From NCBI RefSeq assembly GCF_000621605.1, contig NZ_JHXX01000007.1:1-64000 (forward strand): 64,000 bases of DNA, given 5' to 3'. This stretch comes from Butyrivibrio sp. MC2021 (GTDB taxonomy: Bacteria > Bacillota > Clostridia > Lachnospirales > Lachnospiraceae). Positions 44,118 through 53,700 of this stretch are shown one piece after another; position 1 is the first letter of the stretch; each line of letters opens with the position of its first letter. Made by a program: the position numbers and the translations under genes. The notes under the pieces were generated by a model. The model saw nothing but the letters and a program-made list of their open reading frames with translations, ran no database searches and was not told where the DNA came from.

Positions 44118-45147
44118 ATTTTCTGAATAAACTGATCACTAATCTGGCTATATTCTTATCAAGACCAAGCTGAGCAATGAACATATTTGAAAGACTGTAG
44201 ATAAGGAATACGATCATTCCCAGATTGATGATGACACTGCTGAATACATGACCTTTTTCCAACTGGCCCTCAACAGGTCTGAAAACGAACTTCTTGTGGT
44301 TCAGGATGAGAAGGACAATTCCCAGTAAAAGGAAAGTAATGATTATCATTCCCATCAATCCCAACAGGGCAAATGCCGCAAGGTTCTCGCTCACATAGTT
44401 CATATATGCTTCCATATCGCCGCCGTAGACATATTGGGTGAGCTCATCGAAATCTATGGAAATCTTCATGACCTGGGACAATACTGTGGTGGTTCCGTTG
44501 ATAAACATATGCAGTAGTATGGTGTATATTACCTTACCTGTTCTGATATAGATAAAGGCAAAGAACATACCGATAACAAAGGCATATGCAAACTGGGAAA
44601 GATTGCCGTGATAGAGACCGAAGATAAGTCCGGACATTATCATGGCAGTTTTCTCACCAAAGCCCACGGTTCTGTCTATCAGGAATTTTCTGAAGGTCAG
44701 CTCTTCGCAAATGGGAGCTGCTACAACCGCTACAATGAAAAGAATTACAGGGGAGACGTTCATCACAAGATCGATGACAGGATTAACGGCTCCTTCTCCG
44801 GTGAGTTTTCCAAGTCTTGCGTTGATGATGGAACCAACGATGTTAGAAAGAGCAGCCAGAGCATATACCATGGGAAAACAGCATAGATAAAGGCCGATTC
44901 CCATGTCCTTTTTGGGTATTTCTGTTTTCTTAAGTCCTCTTATGGCCAGATACATGGCCGGATATGCAAGACCTACCATGACGATGTAGGTAACTATCAG
45001 GTTGGAATTGAGGGAACTAAGAATTCCCGGGCTTAACCTACCGATGATAAATGATATCAGAATAATTAAAAAGCCATATCCCAGCTGGCCGATGGTATAA
45101 GTAAGTCCGAATCTGGAGTAGGCTTTCTTTGCAATATTATCGTTCAT
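44116..45147 (-). CDS. CPBP family intramembrane glutamic protease
   Basis: 343 residues with about eight membrane helices. The Abi/CPBP motifs are present: EExxxR in 'APICEELTFRKFLIDR', the second motif 'FGLYHGNLSQFAYAFVIG' and the third His in 'LLHMFINGTT'. Members cleave substrates within the membrane (Rce1-type) or protect against bacteriocins; the substrate here is unknown. The gene starts 2 bp after the bactofilin stop, and the M23-like gene lies upstream of that. All three run on the minus strand, so they may form an envelope-related operon. Confidence 0.92.
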   Translation of the reverse strand: MNDNIAKKAYSRFGLTYTIGQLGYGFLIILISFIIGRLSPGILSSLNSNLIVTYIVMVGLAYPAMYLAIRGLKKTEIPKKDMGIGLYLCCFPMVYALAALSNIVGSIINARLGKLTGEGAVNPVIDLVMNVSPVILFIVAVVAAPICEELTFRKFLIDRTVGFGEKTAMIMSGLIFGLYHGNLSQFAYAFVIGMFFAFIYIRTGKVIYTILLHMFINGTTTVLSQVMKISIDFDELTQYVYGGDMEAYMNYVSENLAAFALLGLMGMIIITFLLLGIVLLILNHKKFVFRPVEGQLEKGHVFSSVIINLGMIVFLIYSLSNMFIAQLGLDKNIARLVISLFRK

Positions 45148-45149
45148 TA

Positions 45150-45638
45150 TTACTTCTTTTTGTCCTTGCTGTCGATTTTATTCTCTTTATTCTCTTTATT
45201 CTCTTTATTCTCGCTCTCTGTGGAAGCGGCCTTATCTGCGGCTGCGCGTTCCTTGGCGATATCTGCGGATGTCTTCTCAAGTCCGGTCATGTCGCACTTG
45301 CCTGCGAAAACAGCATTTTCATCAATGATGATGCCCTTGCAGGTAACGTCTCCGTAAACCTTACCTGTGTCTGAAATCTCGATCTTGCCCTGAGGAGCTG
45401 AGATATTGCCGTTAACTTCTCCTGCGATGTACACATTCTGAGCTGATACCGTTCCTACGATCTTGCCCTCCTGGCCAACGATGAGAGCTCCGCTTATTGT
45501 GACATTTCCCTTAACCGTTCCGTCAATCCTGGTAGAGTCTTTGGTTGTAAGAGGACCGTCCAATACAGCGCCCAGGCCGATAATTGTTCCTACCTGCTCA
45601 AGTGATGCATCAAATGTAGTCTCTTTCTTGCCAAACAT
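45150..45638 (-). CDS. Bactofilin (polymer-forming cytoskeletal protein)
   Basis: 162 residues. The central right-handed beta-helix (about 12-115) has regular Gly-rich turns ('IDGTVKGNVTISGALIVGQE', 'GKIVGTVSAQNVYIAGEVNG'). Bactofilins polymerise without nucleotide and scaffold cell-wall enzymes at the membrane. The C-terminal tail is charged, with an ENK triplet repeat encoded by a 9-bp DNA repeat. It starts 18 bp after the M23-like gene, a pairing seen in other bacteria. Confidence 0.94.
   Translation of the reverse strand: MFGKKETTFDASLEQVGTIIGLGAVLDGPLTTKDSTRIDGTVKGNVTISGALIVGQEGKIVGTVSAQNVYIAGEVNGNISAPQGKIEISDTGKVYGDVTCKGIIIDENAVFAGKCDMTGLEKTSADIAKERAAADKAASTESENKENKENKENKIDSKDKKK
45177..45213. 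repeat. 9-bp tandem repeat in the bactofilin tail
   Basis: About four copies of a TTCTCTTTA-type unit encode consecutive Glu-Asn-Lys triplets. Such a run can change length by slippage without shifting the frame, since the unit is a multiple of three. Confidence 0.7.
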
Positions 45639-45656
45639 TTTTGTAACCTCCGTATT

Positions 45657-46439
45657 TTAGCCATCTATCTCTATAAGATCCTCAGGATTGATAAACTGAT
45701 CATCCTTCATGATCTGATAGCCGAGTTTGAGAGAATCTTCACCCACAACAAAGATGATGTTGCCCTTGTCGATGGTGGAGCCTTCAGTTACAAGAGGATC
45801 ACTGGCATTTCTGTAGATGGAAATATATCCGTTGCCGTGGTCGATGGTAACAGCGTTTCCGAACTTCGTATCTGTAGTAACGGAAGTGATAGTACCTGTA
45901 CCTGAAGCTATAATGCTGCTTCCCTCAGCAGCTGTAAAAAGAACCAGGGGATTGCCCGTGGCTTCATCTTTATTTTCGTCAGTTATTTCGGTGACTTCTG
46001 TGGCTGTAAGGTCGTCAACCGCAGGTGTCATGGAGGCTGTTCCTGTCAAAGGAAAGCCTGAAGGAATGGCGAGGCTTTCTGCTTCCTCAGCGGAGAGCTG
46101 TTCGTCTTCAAGCCTTTTATTGATAGCAGCGCTCAGCTGCAGAGTCTCGGTCTGAAGCTGCGCATTGGCTGCTTCAAGATTGCTGTTCTCCTGCATAAGG
46201 TCAGCGATCTGAGTCGTCTGCTCAGCCTGAAGAGTTCTGAGTGAGTTAATTGTGATAACCGAATAAATGATGTAGCAGACTATGGCAAGGCCTATGACAA
46301 AAAGTGTATAGGCCAGAAGCTGCGTTCTGAAGTGATTAAGGTGCAGGCTCCTGGTTGAGCCGTCGGAGTCACCGGATATTATCATAAATGTATAATGTCT
46401 TTTATGTCTATGTTTCCTAGGCCTAGAATTTGCGCTCAT
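45657..46439 (-). CDS. Membrane-anchored M23-like protein lacking catalytic residues
   Basis: 260 residues. A basic cytoplasmic start (PRKHRHKRH), one membrane helix (about 42-64), a coiled coil (about 68-110), a linker and a LytM/M23-fold domain (about 165-258: 'GTGTITSVTTDTKFGNAVTI', 'DHGNGYISIYRN'). Active M23 endopeptidases carry HxxxD and HxH zinc ligands; here the 'YAHL' position reads 'YRNA' and the 'HLHFE' position reads 'LGYQIM', so zinc binding is lost. Like EnvC/NlpD it may regulate another wall hydrolase. The start at 46439 has GGAGG 5 nt away. It is upstream of bactofilin in one operon. Confidence 0.85.
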   Translation of the reverse strand: MSANSRPRKHRHKRHYTFMIISGDSDGSTRSLHLNHFRTQLLAYTLFVIGLAIVCYIIYSVITINSLRTLQAEQTTQIADLMQENSNLEAANAQLQTETLQLSAAINKRLEDEQLSAEEAESLAIPSGFPLTGTASMTPAVDDLTATEVTEITDENKDEATGNPLVLFTAAEGSSIIASGTGTITSVTTDTKFGNAVTIDHGNGYISIYRNASDPLVTEGSTIDKGNIIFVVGEDSLKLGYQIMKDDQFINPEDLIEIDG

Positions 46440-46520
46440 GTTCACCTCCGCCTAAGAACCTATTTTACCATACCCTCCCATATTTACGCAAATTGCGGCA
46501 GTTTGGGCTTGTGGCTTCCC

Positions 46521-46573
46521 TGAGGTAGTGGCTTCTCCTTTGCTGCTGTATCCAGAGAGCTACTGCCTGAGGA
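46521..46573. repeat. Imperfect long hairpin
   Basis: CCTGAGGTAGTGGCTTCTC and GAGAGCTACTGCCTGAGG can pair with a few G-U pairs and one bulge over about 18 bp. It is flanked by an A-run, lies between the AT-rich lipoprotein gene and the M23-like gene, and could mark an insertion boundary. Confidence 0.4.
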
Positions 46574-46586
46574 AAAAAACTAGCAT

Positions 46587-47759
46587 TTAAGGCAAAAGAA
46601 TATAATCACCATATACTTTGTTTTCCTTTGTGGTCAGGTTATATACACAAAACGTACGCATATAATCAGTTGCATTATCATGCTCATATAGACGGCCTGT
46701 TTCATAGATCAATTTGTCGCCAACCTGATATACACAATCCAAATTTCCATCTATGTTAACAAGCTGTGTTGTCTTTTTATCCATGCTATTGTAAAAACAT
46801 AGACTATCACCATCCCGGTAATAGAAGCCCTCATCAGTCAAGTCATAAATGAATCCTTTGTCTTGCATATCCAGAATTTCTATAAAATCAGTTCCCTCAT
46901 CAGGAAACAGATATGCTCCATATGAGTCTTCGTCAGCAACATATATAACCGCTCCGTTATAAGTATGTACTGTACCATAATATCCATGATATGGGGCATT
47001 AAACCTTTGGAGTTCATTACCAGAATAATCCAGTGCTACAATATCTCCATTATTCCAATAGCGAACATAGATTTTTTCATTAGTTGCAGCAAGAAAATAG
47101 CTATCCTTAGCTATCTCAGCCTTAATATTACCATCGAGATCAATAACCAGGGTTTTTGAAGTTTCAAAGTCAATTAACACAATCTGATCCTGAACCAATG
47201 CCAGTTTGCTACCTCCATAACAGGTATTAAACAATAACTTGGGTTCACCTCCTGTTAAAGGTGTTTTCCACAACTGAAGCCTTGGTGCATGGCCTTGTCC
47301 CTCGCTTCTATCATCAATTGTGTAATAAATATACCCATCATTTATAAGCACACTGTGCAGAACCACATACTCTGCTCCTTCCCATTCCAAATACTGACCA
47401 TGAAATTCTCTGTCTATAGGAAAGACAGAGAAAAGGGCATTATATCCAAATTCATCAGTGGTATATGTTTCGCCGTTATAATCAACTGTTCCTTCAAAAT
47501 AATGGACATCTGATTCTTTTTTTATCGCTGACAGTTCTATCGTATCAAAGACATCCTGTTCAGTTTCTGTTAGTTCATTTTCCTCTGGTGCCACCTGGAT
47601 AGTAGATTCTGCACTCGAAATCTCTTCGACAGAATCCTCATAAGAAGCTGTTTCTGTAGCTTCCTCTGCCTTTGCAGTTCCACAGCCTGTTACCATGGTC
47701 ACTGCAAGCCCAATACATACTGCATTCTTAATTATCCCCGGAATACTTTTCTTTAACAT
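46587..47759 (-). CDS. AT-rich lipoprotein with DUF5050-like repeats
   Basis: 390 residues. The lipoprotein signal ends in 'AVTMVTGCG' (Cys near 25), followed by an acidic Ser/Thr linker and a beta-rich domain ('GYIYYTIDDRSEGQGHAPRL', 'YRDGDSLCFYNSMDKKTTQL'). The repeated 'YYY/Y-D-G-L' strands resemble DUF5050/beta-propeller-type secreted proteins. Codon use is clearly more A/T-rich than in the genes on both sides, a sign of recent acquisition. The start at 47759 has GGAGAAAAGG upstream. Function unknown. Confidence 0.72.
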   Translation of the reverse strand: MLKKSIPGIIKNAVCIGLAVTMVTGCGTAKAEEATETASYEDSVEEISSAESTIQVAPEENELTETEQDVFDTIELSAIKKESDVHYFEGTVDYNGETYTTDEFGYNALFSVFPIDREFHGQYLEWEGAEYVVLHSVLINDGYIYYTIDDRSEGQGHAPRLQLWKTPLTGGEPKLLFNTCYGGSKLALVQDQIVLIDFETSKTLVIDLDGNIKAEIAKDSYFLAATNEKIYVRYWNNGDIVALDYSGNELQRFNAPYHGYYGTVHTYNGAVIYVADEDSYGAYLFPDEGTDFIEILDMQDKGFIYDLTDEGFYYRDGDSLCFYNSMDKKTTQLVNIDGNLDCVYQVGDKLIYETGRLYEHDNATDYMRTFCVYNLTTKENKVYGDYILLP

Positions 47760-47850
47760 ACCTTTTCTCCAGTCATTCAATTTTTTGATATTTGTTACAG
47801 AAGCCATAATACTTTTTCTTCATACCTTTTACCTTCCCAATGATGTAATT

Positions 47851-47885
47851 AAAAAAGCACTTCAACTCATTATGCTGAAGTGCCT
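47851..47885 (-). terminator. Terminator of hisA
   Basis: On the minus strand AAGGCACTTCA and TGAAGTGCTTTTTT form a 9-10-bp stem with a T-run directly after the hisA stop. Confidence 0.82.
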
Positions 47886-47891
47886 TGTGTC

Positions 47892-48665
47892 CTATTGACA
47901 TGCAGTGATTGCATCTTCCATTTTAAGCGGGCCCCCAAATATGTCAAGGGCGCTGCCTACGGTGACGTCAACCTTACCTTTGCCTATCTTTTTTAGTTTT
48001 TTGATATCTGAGATATCTCTTACGCCTCCTGCATAGGTGATGGGAATTCCTGCCCAGGAGCCAAGGATCTTAGCCACGTTCTCCTCAATGCCGTTCTGCT
48101 TTCCCTCCACGTCTGCGGCGTGGATAAGAAATTCGTCGCAGTACTGTGAGAGCTCATCCAGAGTCTCCTCGCAGAGCCTGACAGCAGTCATCTTCTGCCA
48201 TCTGTCGGTGACTATGTAATAGCCATCCTCTGCGGCCTTACAGGAGAGATCAAGAACTATCCTGTCTTTTCCCACAGCCTTCACAAGCTTATCCAGGTTG
48301 GAATAATTTATCTTTCCGTTCTTAAAAACATAGGAGGTGACTATAACATGGGTTGCCCCAGCTTCCAGGAACTCACATGCATTGTCCGCAGTGATTCCGC
48401 CCCCTATCTGAAGGATTCCGGGAGCGCCCTGCAGGGCCTCTATGGCCTGTCGCCTGGTGACCTCATAGTAGGGGCTGTCCGCAGGATTAAGGAGAATAAT
48501 GTGGCCGCCGGTAAGTCCCAGTTCACGGTACATTCTGGCGTAAAAAACCGCATCCTTGGCGGAGACAAAATTGTCCTTTGCCGCGTCTCCCTCATCACGA
48601 AGGCTGCTGCCCACTATCTGTTTAACTATTCCGTTGTGAATATCAATGCAAGGTCTGAAACGCAT
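47892..48665 (-). CDS. hisA: Eukaryotic-type HisA (ProFAR isomerase), stand-alone
   Basis: 257 residues. The N-terminal 'FRPCIDIHNGIVKQIVGSSL' and 'HIILLNPADS' match the HIS6/eukaryotic branch of ProFAR isomerase more than the usual bacterial HisA. The catalytic Asp residues are in 'CIDIHNG' and 'DLSCKAAEDGYYIVTDRWQK', and the phosphate-binding 'GGGIT' and 'YAGGVRDISD' are present. It isomerises ProFAR to PRFAR in histidine synthesis. No other his gene is in the window, and it lies between dapB and a lipoprotein gene. GGGAGGAA precedes the ATG at 48665. Confidence 0.88.
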   Translation of the reverse strand: MRFRPCIDIHNGIVKQIVGSSLRDEGDAAKDNFVSAKDAVFYARMYRELGLTGGHIILLNPADSPYYEVTRRQAIEALQGAPGILQIGGGITADNACEFLEAGATHVIVTSYVFKNGKINYSNLDKLVKAVGKDRIVLDLSCKAAEDGYYIVTDRWQKMTAVRLCEETLDELSQYCDEFLIHAADVEGKQNGIEENVAKILGSWAGIPITYAGGVRDISDIKKLKKIGKGKVDVTVGSALDIFGGPLKMEDAITACQ

Positions 48666-48684
48666 GATTCCTCCCATATAATGA

Positions 48685-48719
48685 AAAAGCGGTTTTCATA
48701 AGTATAAATGAAAACCGCC
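48685..48719 (-). terminator. Terminator after dapB
   Basis: GCGGTTTTCAT and ATGAAAACCGC form a perfect 11-bp stem, followed on the minus strand by TTTTTCATT. It separates the dap operon from hisA. Confidence 0.88.
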
Positions 48720-48734
48720 TATAATCAAATATTA

Positions 48735-49490
48735 TTATGCAAGAGCATCGCTCATGTCATACATGCCGGGGCCCTTACCTGCCAGGAACTTGGCAGCGGT
48801 GATGGCGCCTTTTCCGAAGATTGCTCTTGAATATGCTCTGTGAGAAAGGGTTACCACTTCGTCCAGTCCTGCGAAGATAACGTCATGGTCACCTACGATG
48901 GTGCCGCCTCTTACTGCGGAAATTCCGATCTCCTTAACAGGTCTCTTCTGTCTGCGGGTACTTCTGTCATAGACATATTCGTACTTGTTATCAAGGGACT
49001 CATTTATGCTGTCAGCCAGAGCAATGGCTGTACCGCTGGGAGCATCCAGTTTCTGATTGTGATGCTTCTCAACGATCTCGATGTCAAAGCCTGCTGCCGC
49101 AAACATGGGAGATACCTCCTTAAGTACCTTAAGAAGTGCATTGACACCCACAGACATATTGGCTGACTTAAGAATAGCAACCTTGCCGGAAGCCTCTTTT
49201 ACCTTATCAAGCTGCTCAGGAGAAAGGCCTGTAGAACAAAGAACCACAGGAATATTCTTGGCAACGCAGAAATCAAGAAGTCCCTCTACCGCAGATGCAT
49301 TGGAGAAATCAACGATAACATCCGCATCCACATCGCACTCAGAAAGGCTCTTAAATACAGGGAAGCTGTAGCTGCTCTCTCCGAAAGCATCTACACCTGC
49401 AACTACTTCTATATCGTTATCCTCTTTGACAAGGTCGCAGATAACGTGTCCCATACGGCCGTTACAGCCGTGCATAATCATTCTTGTCAT
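48735..49490 (-). CDS. dapB: 4-hydroxy-tetrahydrodipicolinate reductase
   Basis: 251 residues. NAD(P) site 'MIMHGCNGRMGHVI', catalytic His pair and Lys in 'EIVEKHHNQKLDAPSGTAIA', and closing 'VTLSHRAYSRAIFGKGA'. It makes tetrahydrodipicolinate for lysine and diaminopimelate synthesis. GGAGGAT precedes the ATG; dapA ends 24 bp upstream on the same strand. Confidence 0.96.
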   Translation of the reverse strand: MTRMIMHGCNGRMGHVICDLVKEDNDIEVVAGVDAFGESSYSFPVFKSLSECDVDADVIVDFSNASAVEGLLDFCVAKNIPVVLCSTGLSPEQLDKVKEASGKVAILKSANMSVGVNALLKVLKEVSPMFAAAGFDIEIVEKHHNQKLDAPSGTAIALADSINESLDNKYEYVYDRSTRRQKRPVKEIGISAVRGGTIVGDHDVIFAGLDEVVTLSHRAYSRAIFGKGAITAAKFLAGKGPGMYDMSDALA

Positions 49491-49514
49491 GTTGTCACAT
49501 CCTCCTGTCTGCAA

Positions 49515-50405
49515 TTACTGTACATCAAGACCAAACTTCTTCATCTCAGCCTTAAGAACCTCCTGGTGAGCGGGCTCCATCTCTGTGAGAGGAAGACGAA
49601 GAGGACCTGCCTCAAAACCGATCATCTTAAGTGCGCTCTTAACAGGGATAGGATTAACCTCGCAGAAAAGAGCATTTACAAGAGGAATAGCCTTGAACTG
49701 GAGCTCTCTTGCAGCAGCGAAGTCGCCCTCAAGGCACTTCTGGCAGATATCGTGAGTCTGCTTTGGTGCTACGTTGGAAAGAACAGAAATAACACCGAGA
49801 CCGCCAACTGACATGATAGGAACGATCTCATCATCATTGCCTGAATAAAGATCAATGCATCCGCCTGCCAGCTGCATCATCTTGGAGGTCTGAGCGATGT
49901 TACCTGTTGCATCCTTGATACCAACGATATTCTTGTTGTCTCTGCAAAGCTTCACAGCAGTCTCGGGAAGAATGTTACAGCCTGTTCTGCTGGGAACATT
50001 GTAAAGAAGGATAGGAAGATCAACTTCCTTCGCAACAGCTTCAAAATGAGCTATAAGGCCGCCCTGGGTAGCCTTGTTGTAGTAAGGAGTTACCAAAAGG
50101 AGTCCGTCTGCTCCGTATTCCTCTGCAAGCTTGGAAAGCTTCACAGCTGTCTCTGTGCAGTTGGAGCCTGTACCTGCGATAACAGGGATTCTCTTGTTTA
50201 CCTTCTCGATACAGAACTTAACAACCTCCATGTGCTCTTCCTCGGACATGGTTGCTGCCTCTCCGGTGGTTCCGCAGACGATTATGGCATCGGTTCCGTT
50301 CTCGATCTGGAACTCGATAAGTCTTGCAAATTCGTCGTAATTAACTGCTCCGTTGTCGTAAAATGGTGTTGCGATCGCAACGCCTGCTCCTTTAAAAATA
50401 GCCAT
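49515..50405 (-). CDS. dapA: 4-hydroxy-tetrahydrodipicolinate synthase
   Basis: 296 residues of the class I aldolase-type barrel. The Schiff-base Lys is in 'IVGIKDATG', the Tyr/Thr of the catalytic triad in 'YNVPSRTGCNI' and 'GTTGEAATMSEEEH'. It condenses pyruvate and aspartate semialdehyde, the first committed step of lysine and diaminopimelate synthesis. AAGGAGGAA precedes the ATG at 50405. Expression is controlled by the lysine riboswitch in its leader. Confidence 0.97.
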   Translation of the reverse strand: MAIFKGAGVAIATPFYDNGAVNYDEFARLIEFQIENGTDAIIVCGTTGEAATMSEEEHMEVVKFCIEKVNKRIPVIAGTGSNCTETAVKLSKLAEEYGADGLLLVTPYYNKATQGGLIAHFEAVAKEVDLPILLYNVPSRTGCNILPETAVKLCRDNKNIVGIKDATGNIAQTSKMMQLAGGCIDLYSGNDDEIVPIMSVGGLGVISVLSNVAPKQTHDICQKCLEGDFAAARELQFKAIPLVNALFCEVNPIPVKSALKMIGFEAGPLRLPLTEMEPAHQEVLKAEMKKFGLDVQ

Positions 50406-50444
50406 GTTTTCCTCCTTTTTTGGCCGTGGCACCTCGATACTCAT

Positions 50445-50478
50445 AAGAAAAGGCTCAGCAGAAATATCTGATGAGCCT
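50445..50478 (-). terminator. Riboswitch expression platform: intrinsic terminator before dapA
   Basis: AGGCTCATCAG and CTGCTGAGCCT pair around a short loop and are followed on the minus strand by TTTTCTT. It lies between the lysine aptamer and the dapA start. Confidence 0.85.
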
Positions 50479-50511
50479 ATCATAATCCTAATAACAGCAT
50501 AAAAAATACTG

Positions 50512-50685
50512 TTTCGATAGCGCCCCATCTTGCGATGACAGTCATACAGCTCTTAACTGTATGCCCAAGCATCCAGGCCCTGAGTGCCTGAACCTTTCGG
50601 CATATTCACCTTTCATATTGCTTCATATGTCCTCAAAAACATCTGCAATATTACTCTTTGAAATATGCAACCTCTATCTCTTGTT
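50512..50685 (-). ncRNA. Lysine riboswitch (L box) aptamer controlling dapA-dapB
   Basis: On the minus strand the conserved L-box elements appear in order: GATAGAGGTTGCA, AGTA, GAAAGGTGAATATGCCGAA, a CAGGCACTCAGGGCCTG helix, TGGGC, a CAGT...ACTG hairpin, GACTGTCAT and ATGGGGCGCTATC. These are the core and helices known for the lysine riboswitch class. Lysine binding would favour the downstream terminator and shut off dapA. It occupies most of the 366-bp gap between dapA and the TIR gene. Confidence 0.93.
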
Positions 50686-50771
50686 GTTTTCAGTTTTTTA
50701 AATAGTACAACAGCCGTCAAGATTCTGTCAACCCATGCGCATTTTTTCCCAGAAGGTTGGCAATAAAAGTA

Positions 50772-53700
50772 TCAGCCGATATTGTACTTTCTCTTCTGGG
50801 ATGGAGTAATCTGCTCATCTCCGAACTGCTCCTTCACTTCCTCCAGAAGATCCTCCAGGGTCTTCATCTTGAACCTGTAGATGTTACCGCCGTAGTAGCT
50901 GATCACATTTTCCGGTCTGTCCGAATCGTTCTTATACAAAACGCCGTACTCAGCTTCCCCCAGAAAGCCCAGGGATTCAAGGTCGTAGAAGTACATGTAA
51001 TACTGGTCTCTGAAAACCAGCAGCCCATTTTCCACATCCTCTTCCATGGACATGAGATAAGTGATGGTATCATCGGCTTCATAGATAAAGTCATGTTTTC
51101 CAAGGTCATAGATACGGAAAATGCCGTCGGAACCTATAAGATACATCCTGCTTCCGTCCTCGGACACCCTTACGAGGCTGTCGCTTCCACCGTAAAAATC
51201 TATCTCTTCCCTGACCTTTTTATCATCCAGTGAAATGATCCTTAATTTGCCATCGGCACAGGATGCGAACAAAGTCTTCTCATCATCACTTAAGAAAAAG
51301 GCATCCAGCCTGTACTCTTCAAGCATGGTGGTTATGACCCCGGATGAAACATCAATGCTTCGAAAAACTCCGTCTCCCATGTTGAAGTATACGGTTCCGG
51401 CATCATTGGTCACTGCAGCCATTTCAATGATATCACTGTCGGAATAGCCGTCAGAAACCTGTCCGCCACTTATGGTCTCTCTTTTTTCCACATCAGAGAT
51501 CAAAACGCCGTTGTCATTATAAAAGACTATCTTGGTGCCGTCCTTTGAAAGGGCATAATCACCATAGAATTCCGAATCGGAAGAAAAGAGTTTTTCCTCC
51601 AGTTTGTCATCCTTTATTGAATAATAGAAAAGCTTCGCACCGTCTTCATTGGTATCCACAACAATAGTGTCCTCGTCCAGATAATACAAAAGACTGGAAG
51701 AAAGGATATGGCAGTTAATACCGAATTCAGCCAGAATTGAATCATCGCTGCTTCTGTACACCACGCACTCCAGCAATTCCGATGAAGCCCAGCCTGAAAG
51801 GGTATAGGTCTCCTTGGAGGGGCTGAAAGCTGTCTGTCGCAGGTAACTCCAGTTGCGCCGGTCCATGACATCCCTGTGTTCATCTGCAAGATCCGACAAA
51901 ACCGTAGCATCCGGTGAGCCGGTGTTTATGGTTACGATCCTGCCCTGTCCGGGAAAAATATCGCTGATTCCTCCGGAAACCACCATACGATCATCGCTGT
52001 AAACAGTATCCGAAAGAATACCGATGGGAAGGATCTCCCCGGCTAAGGTACAGGCAAAAATCGTGTCTGAATTGGCGCTGAACACAATTTTTGAATAAAA
52101 GCTGTTTTCTGTACTAAGATGAGCTATCTCTTCACCGGAATCAAGATCCATGACAACGCACTGATCATAGGCTCTGAAAATGATTTCCCTATGCCTTACC
52201 CCACCCATTTCATAGGCTCTGGAAGCGAGACTGAAAAGGCTTGGAGTAATAAAAGAATCATATAAAACGTTATATTCCACCTCAAAAACCTGCTGTCCGG
52301 TTTTAAGGTCATATTTCTGAATATATGCAGGCCTGAGTCCGCCGCTTGCAGAACTGCTCCCTTGGGTATATGAGGCTACAACAAAACCTCCGTCCAGGGT
52401 AAATCTGTAAGCCAGAAAAGATTCTCCGGTATAGGGAAGCTCCAGGTATTTATCCGTTCCTGCATCGTAAACGCCAATAAAATGTCCAAAGGCATTTTCC
52501 ATGGCGGCCGCATCCGAATACCGGCTCATGGTCACATCATAGGAAAAGCCGAGACCGTCCTCAATCTCATACTTTCCCACAATATCGCCGGTTTCACAGT
52601 CATAGATGGTCATGCCCCGGTATGCTCCCACGGCCACACGGCTGTAATCACTGTTAAACTCTGCCGCCTCAGCCTTGTTCACAACTTCCTTTGAATATAT
52701 CACTTCACCCTTTTCATCGTAGGCCCGTACATAATAGGAAGTCACCACAATAATCCCGGACTCATACAATCCTACTCCCACAACGCTGGCCTTGCCCTCA
52801 TCGGTAAACTCGGGAGAAAGCTTAAAAAGAAGCTCTCCGGTGTTAAGGTCCCAGTAATAAACGCCGTCCTTTTCATCATAGGAAACCATCCTGGTGCCTT
52901 CGGGATTGCAGGCTGCTCCCTCCACCTCCCAATCATGGTGAATAAGCTTGTCATAGGTGGTATTGCCGATAATCTTATAGCTGCCAAGGGCCTGGGACAG
53001 GGAATGCATGGTTTCCGCTACAAAGGGCCTGTCATTTCCATCATGGGGAAGTCCCTCCACAGCCACCAGTGCCGCGGCCTTTCGGTCCCCCTCCTTAAGC
53101 GCTGCAGAAGAAGTCTTGGCCAGGACTCTGGATTCATTTATCAGCTTTTGCTGATAGTTCTCGTTGATTCTCTGAAGGTTATAGGCATTGTAAATACCGA
53201 ACACCACACTGACTGCGGCAATCGCGGCGGCCACCGCCACATATCTTCTCATTATTCTTTCTCTGTGGCGCTGCCTCAGGTCGTCGTACTCACAGCCGAT
53301 GATGGCGGCCGCAAGCCTCATGCACTCAGATTTGATTTTTCTTGAGATCTCCTTTTTGTCTGCACCTCTTACATCCGCTGCAAGAGGCTCCACAGGACAG
53401 CCGAAGTCATCAACCAATATCTGCGAAGGAAAAGACTCATAGGGCTCTCCCTCCACCAGAACAGCAAGGATTTTACTTCTGCCGTGCATTTCAATAAAGG
53501 TGTCTATCTCCTTCATGACCCACACGGATTCCTTGGTCTGGGGACTGCAGATAACTACCAGATACTCAGACTCAGAAAGGGCCGACTGGATGTTCTCTCC
53601 CAGGTCACTTCCTATGGGCAGCTCCTCCTGATCTCTGAATACTCTCTGTATTTTCTTTTTCCCGGTAAGCTTTTGAATCTTACCGGGTATTTTGGTAGTC

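Noticed and set aside
45177..45213. CRISPR-like repeat
   Set aside because: A 9-bp in-frame tandem repeat coding for Glu-Asn-Lys, without spacers.
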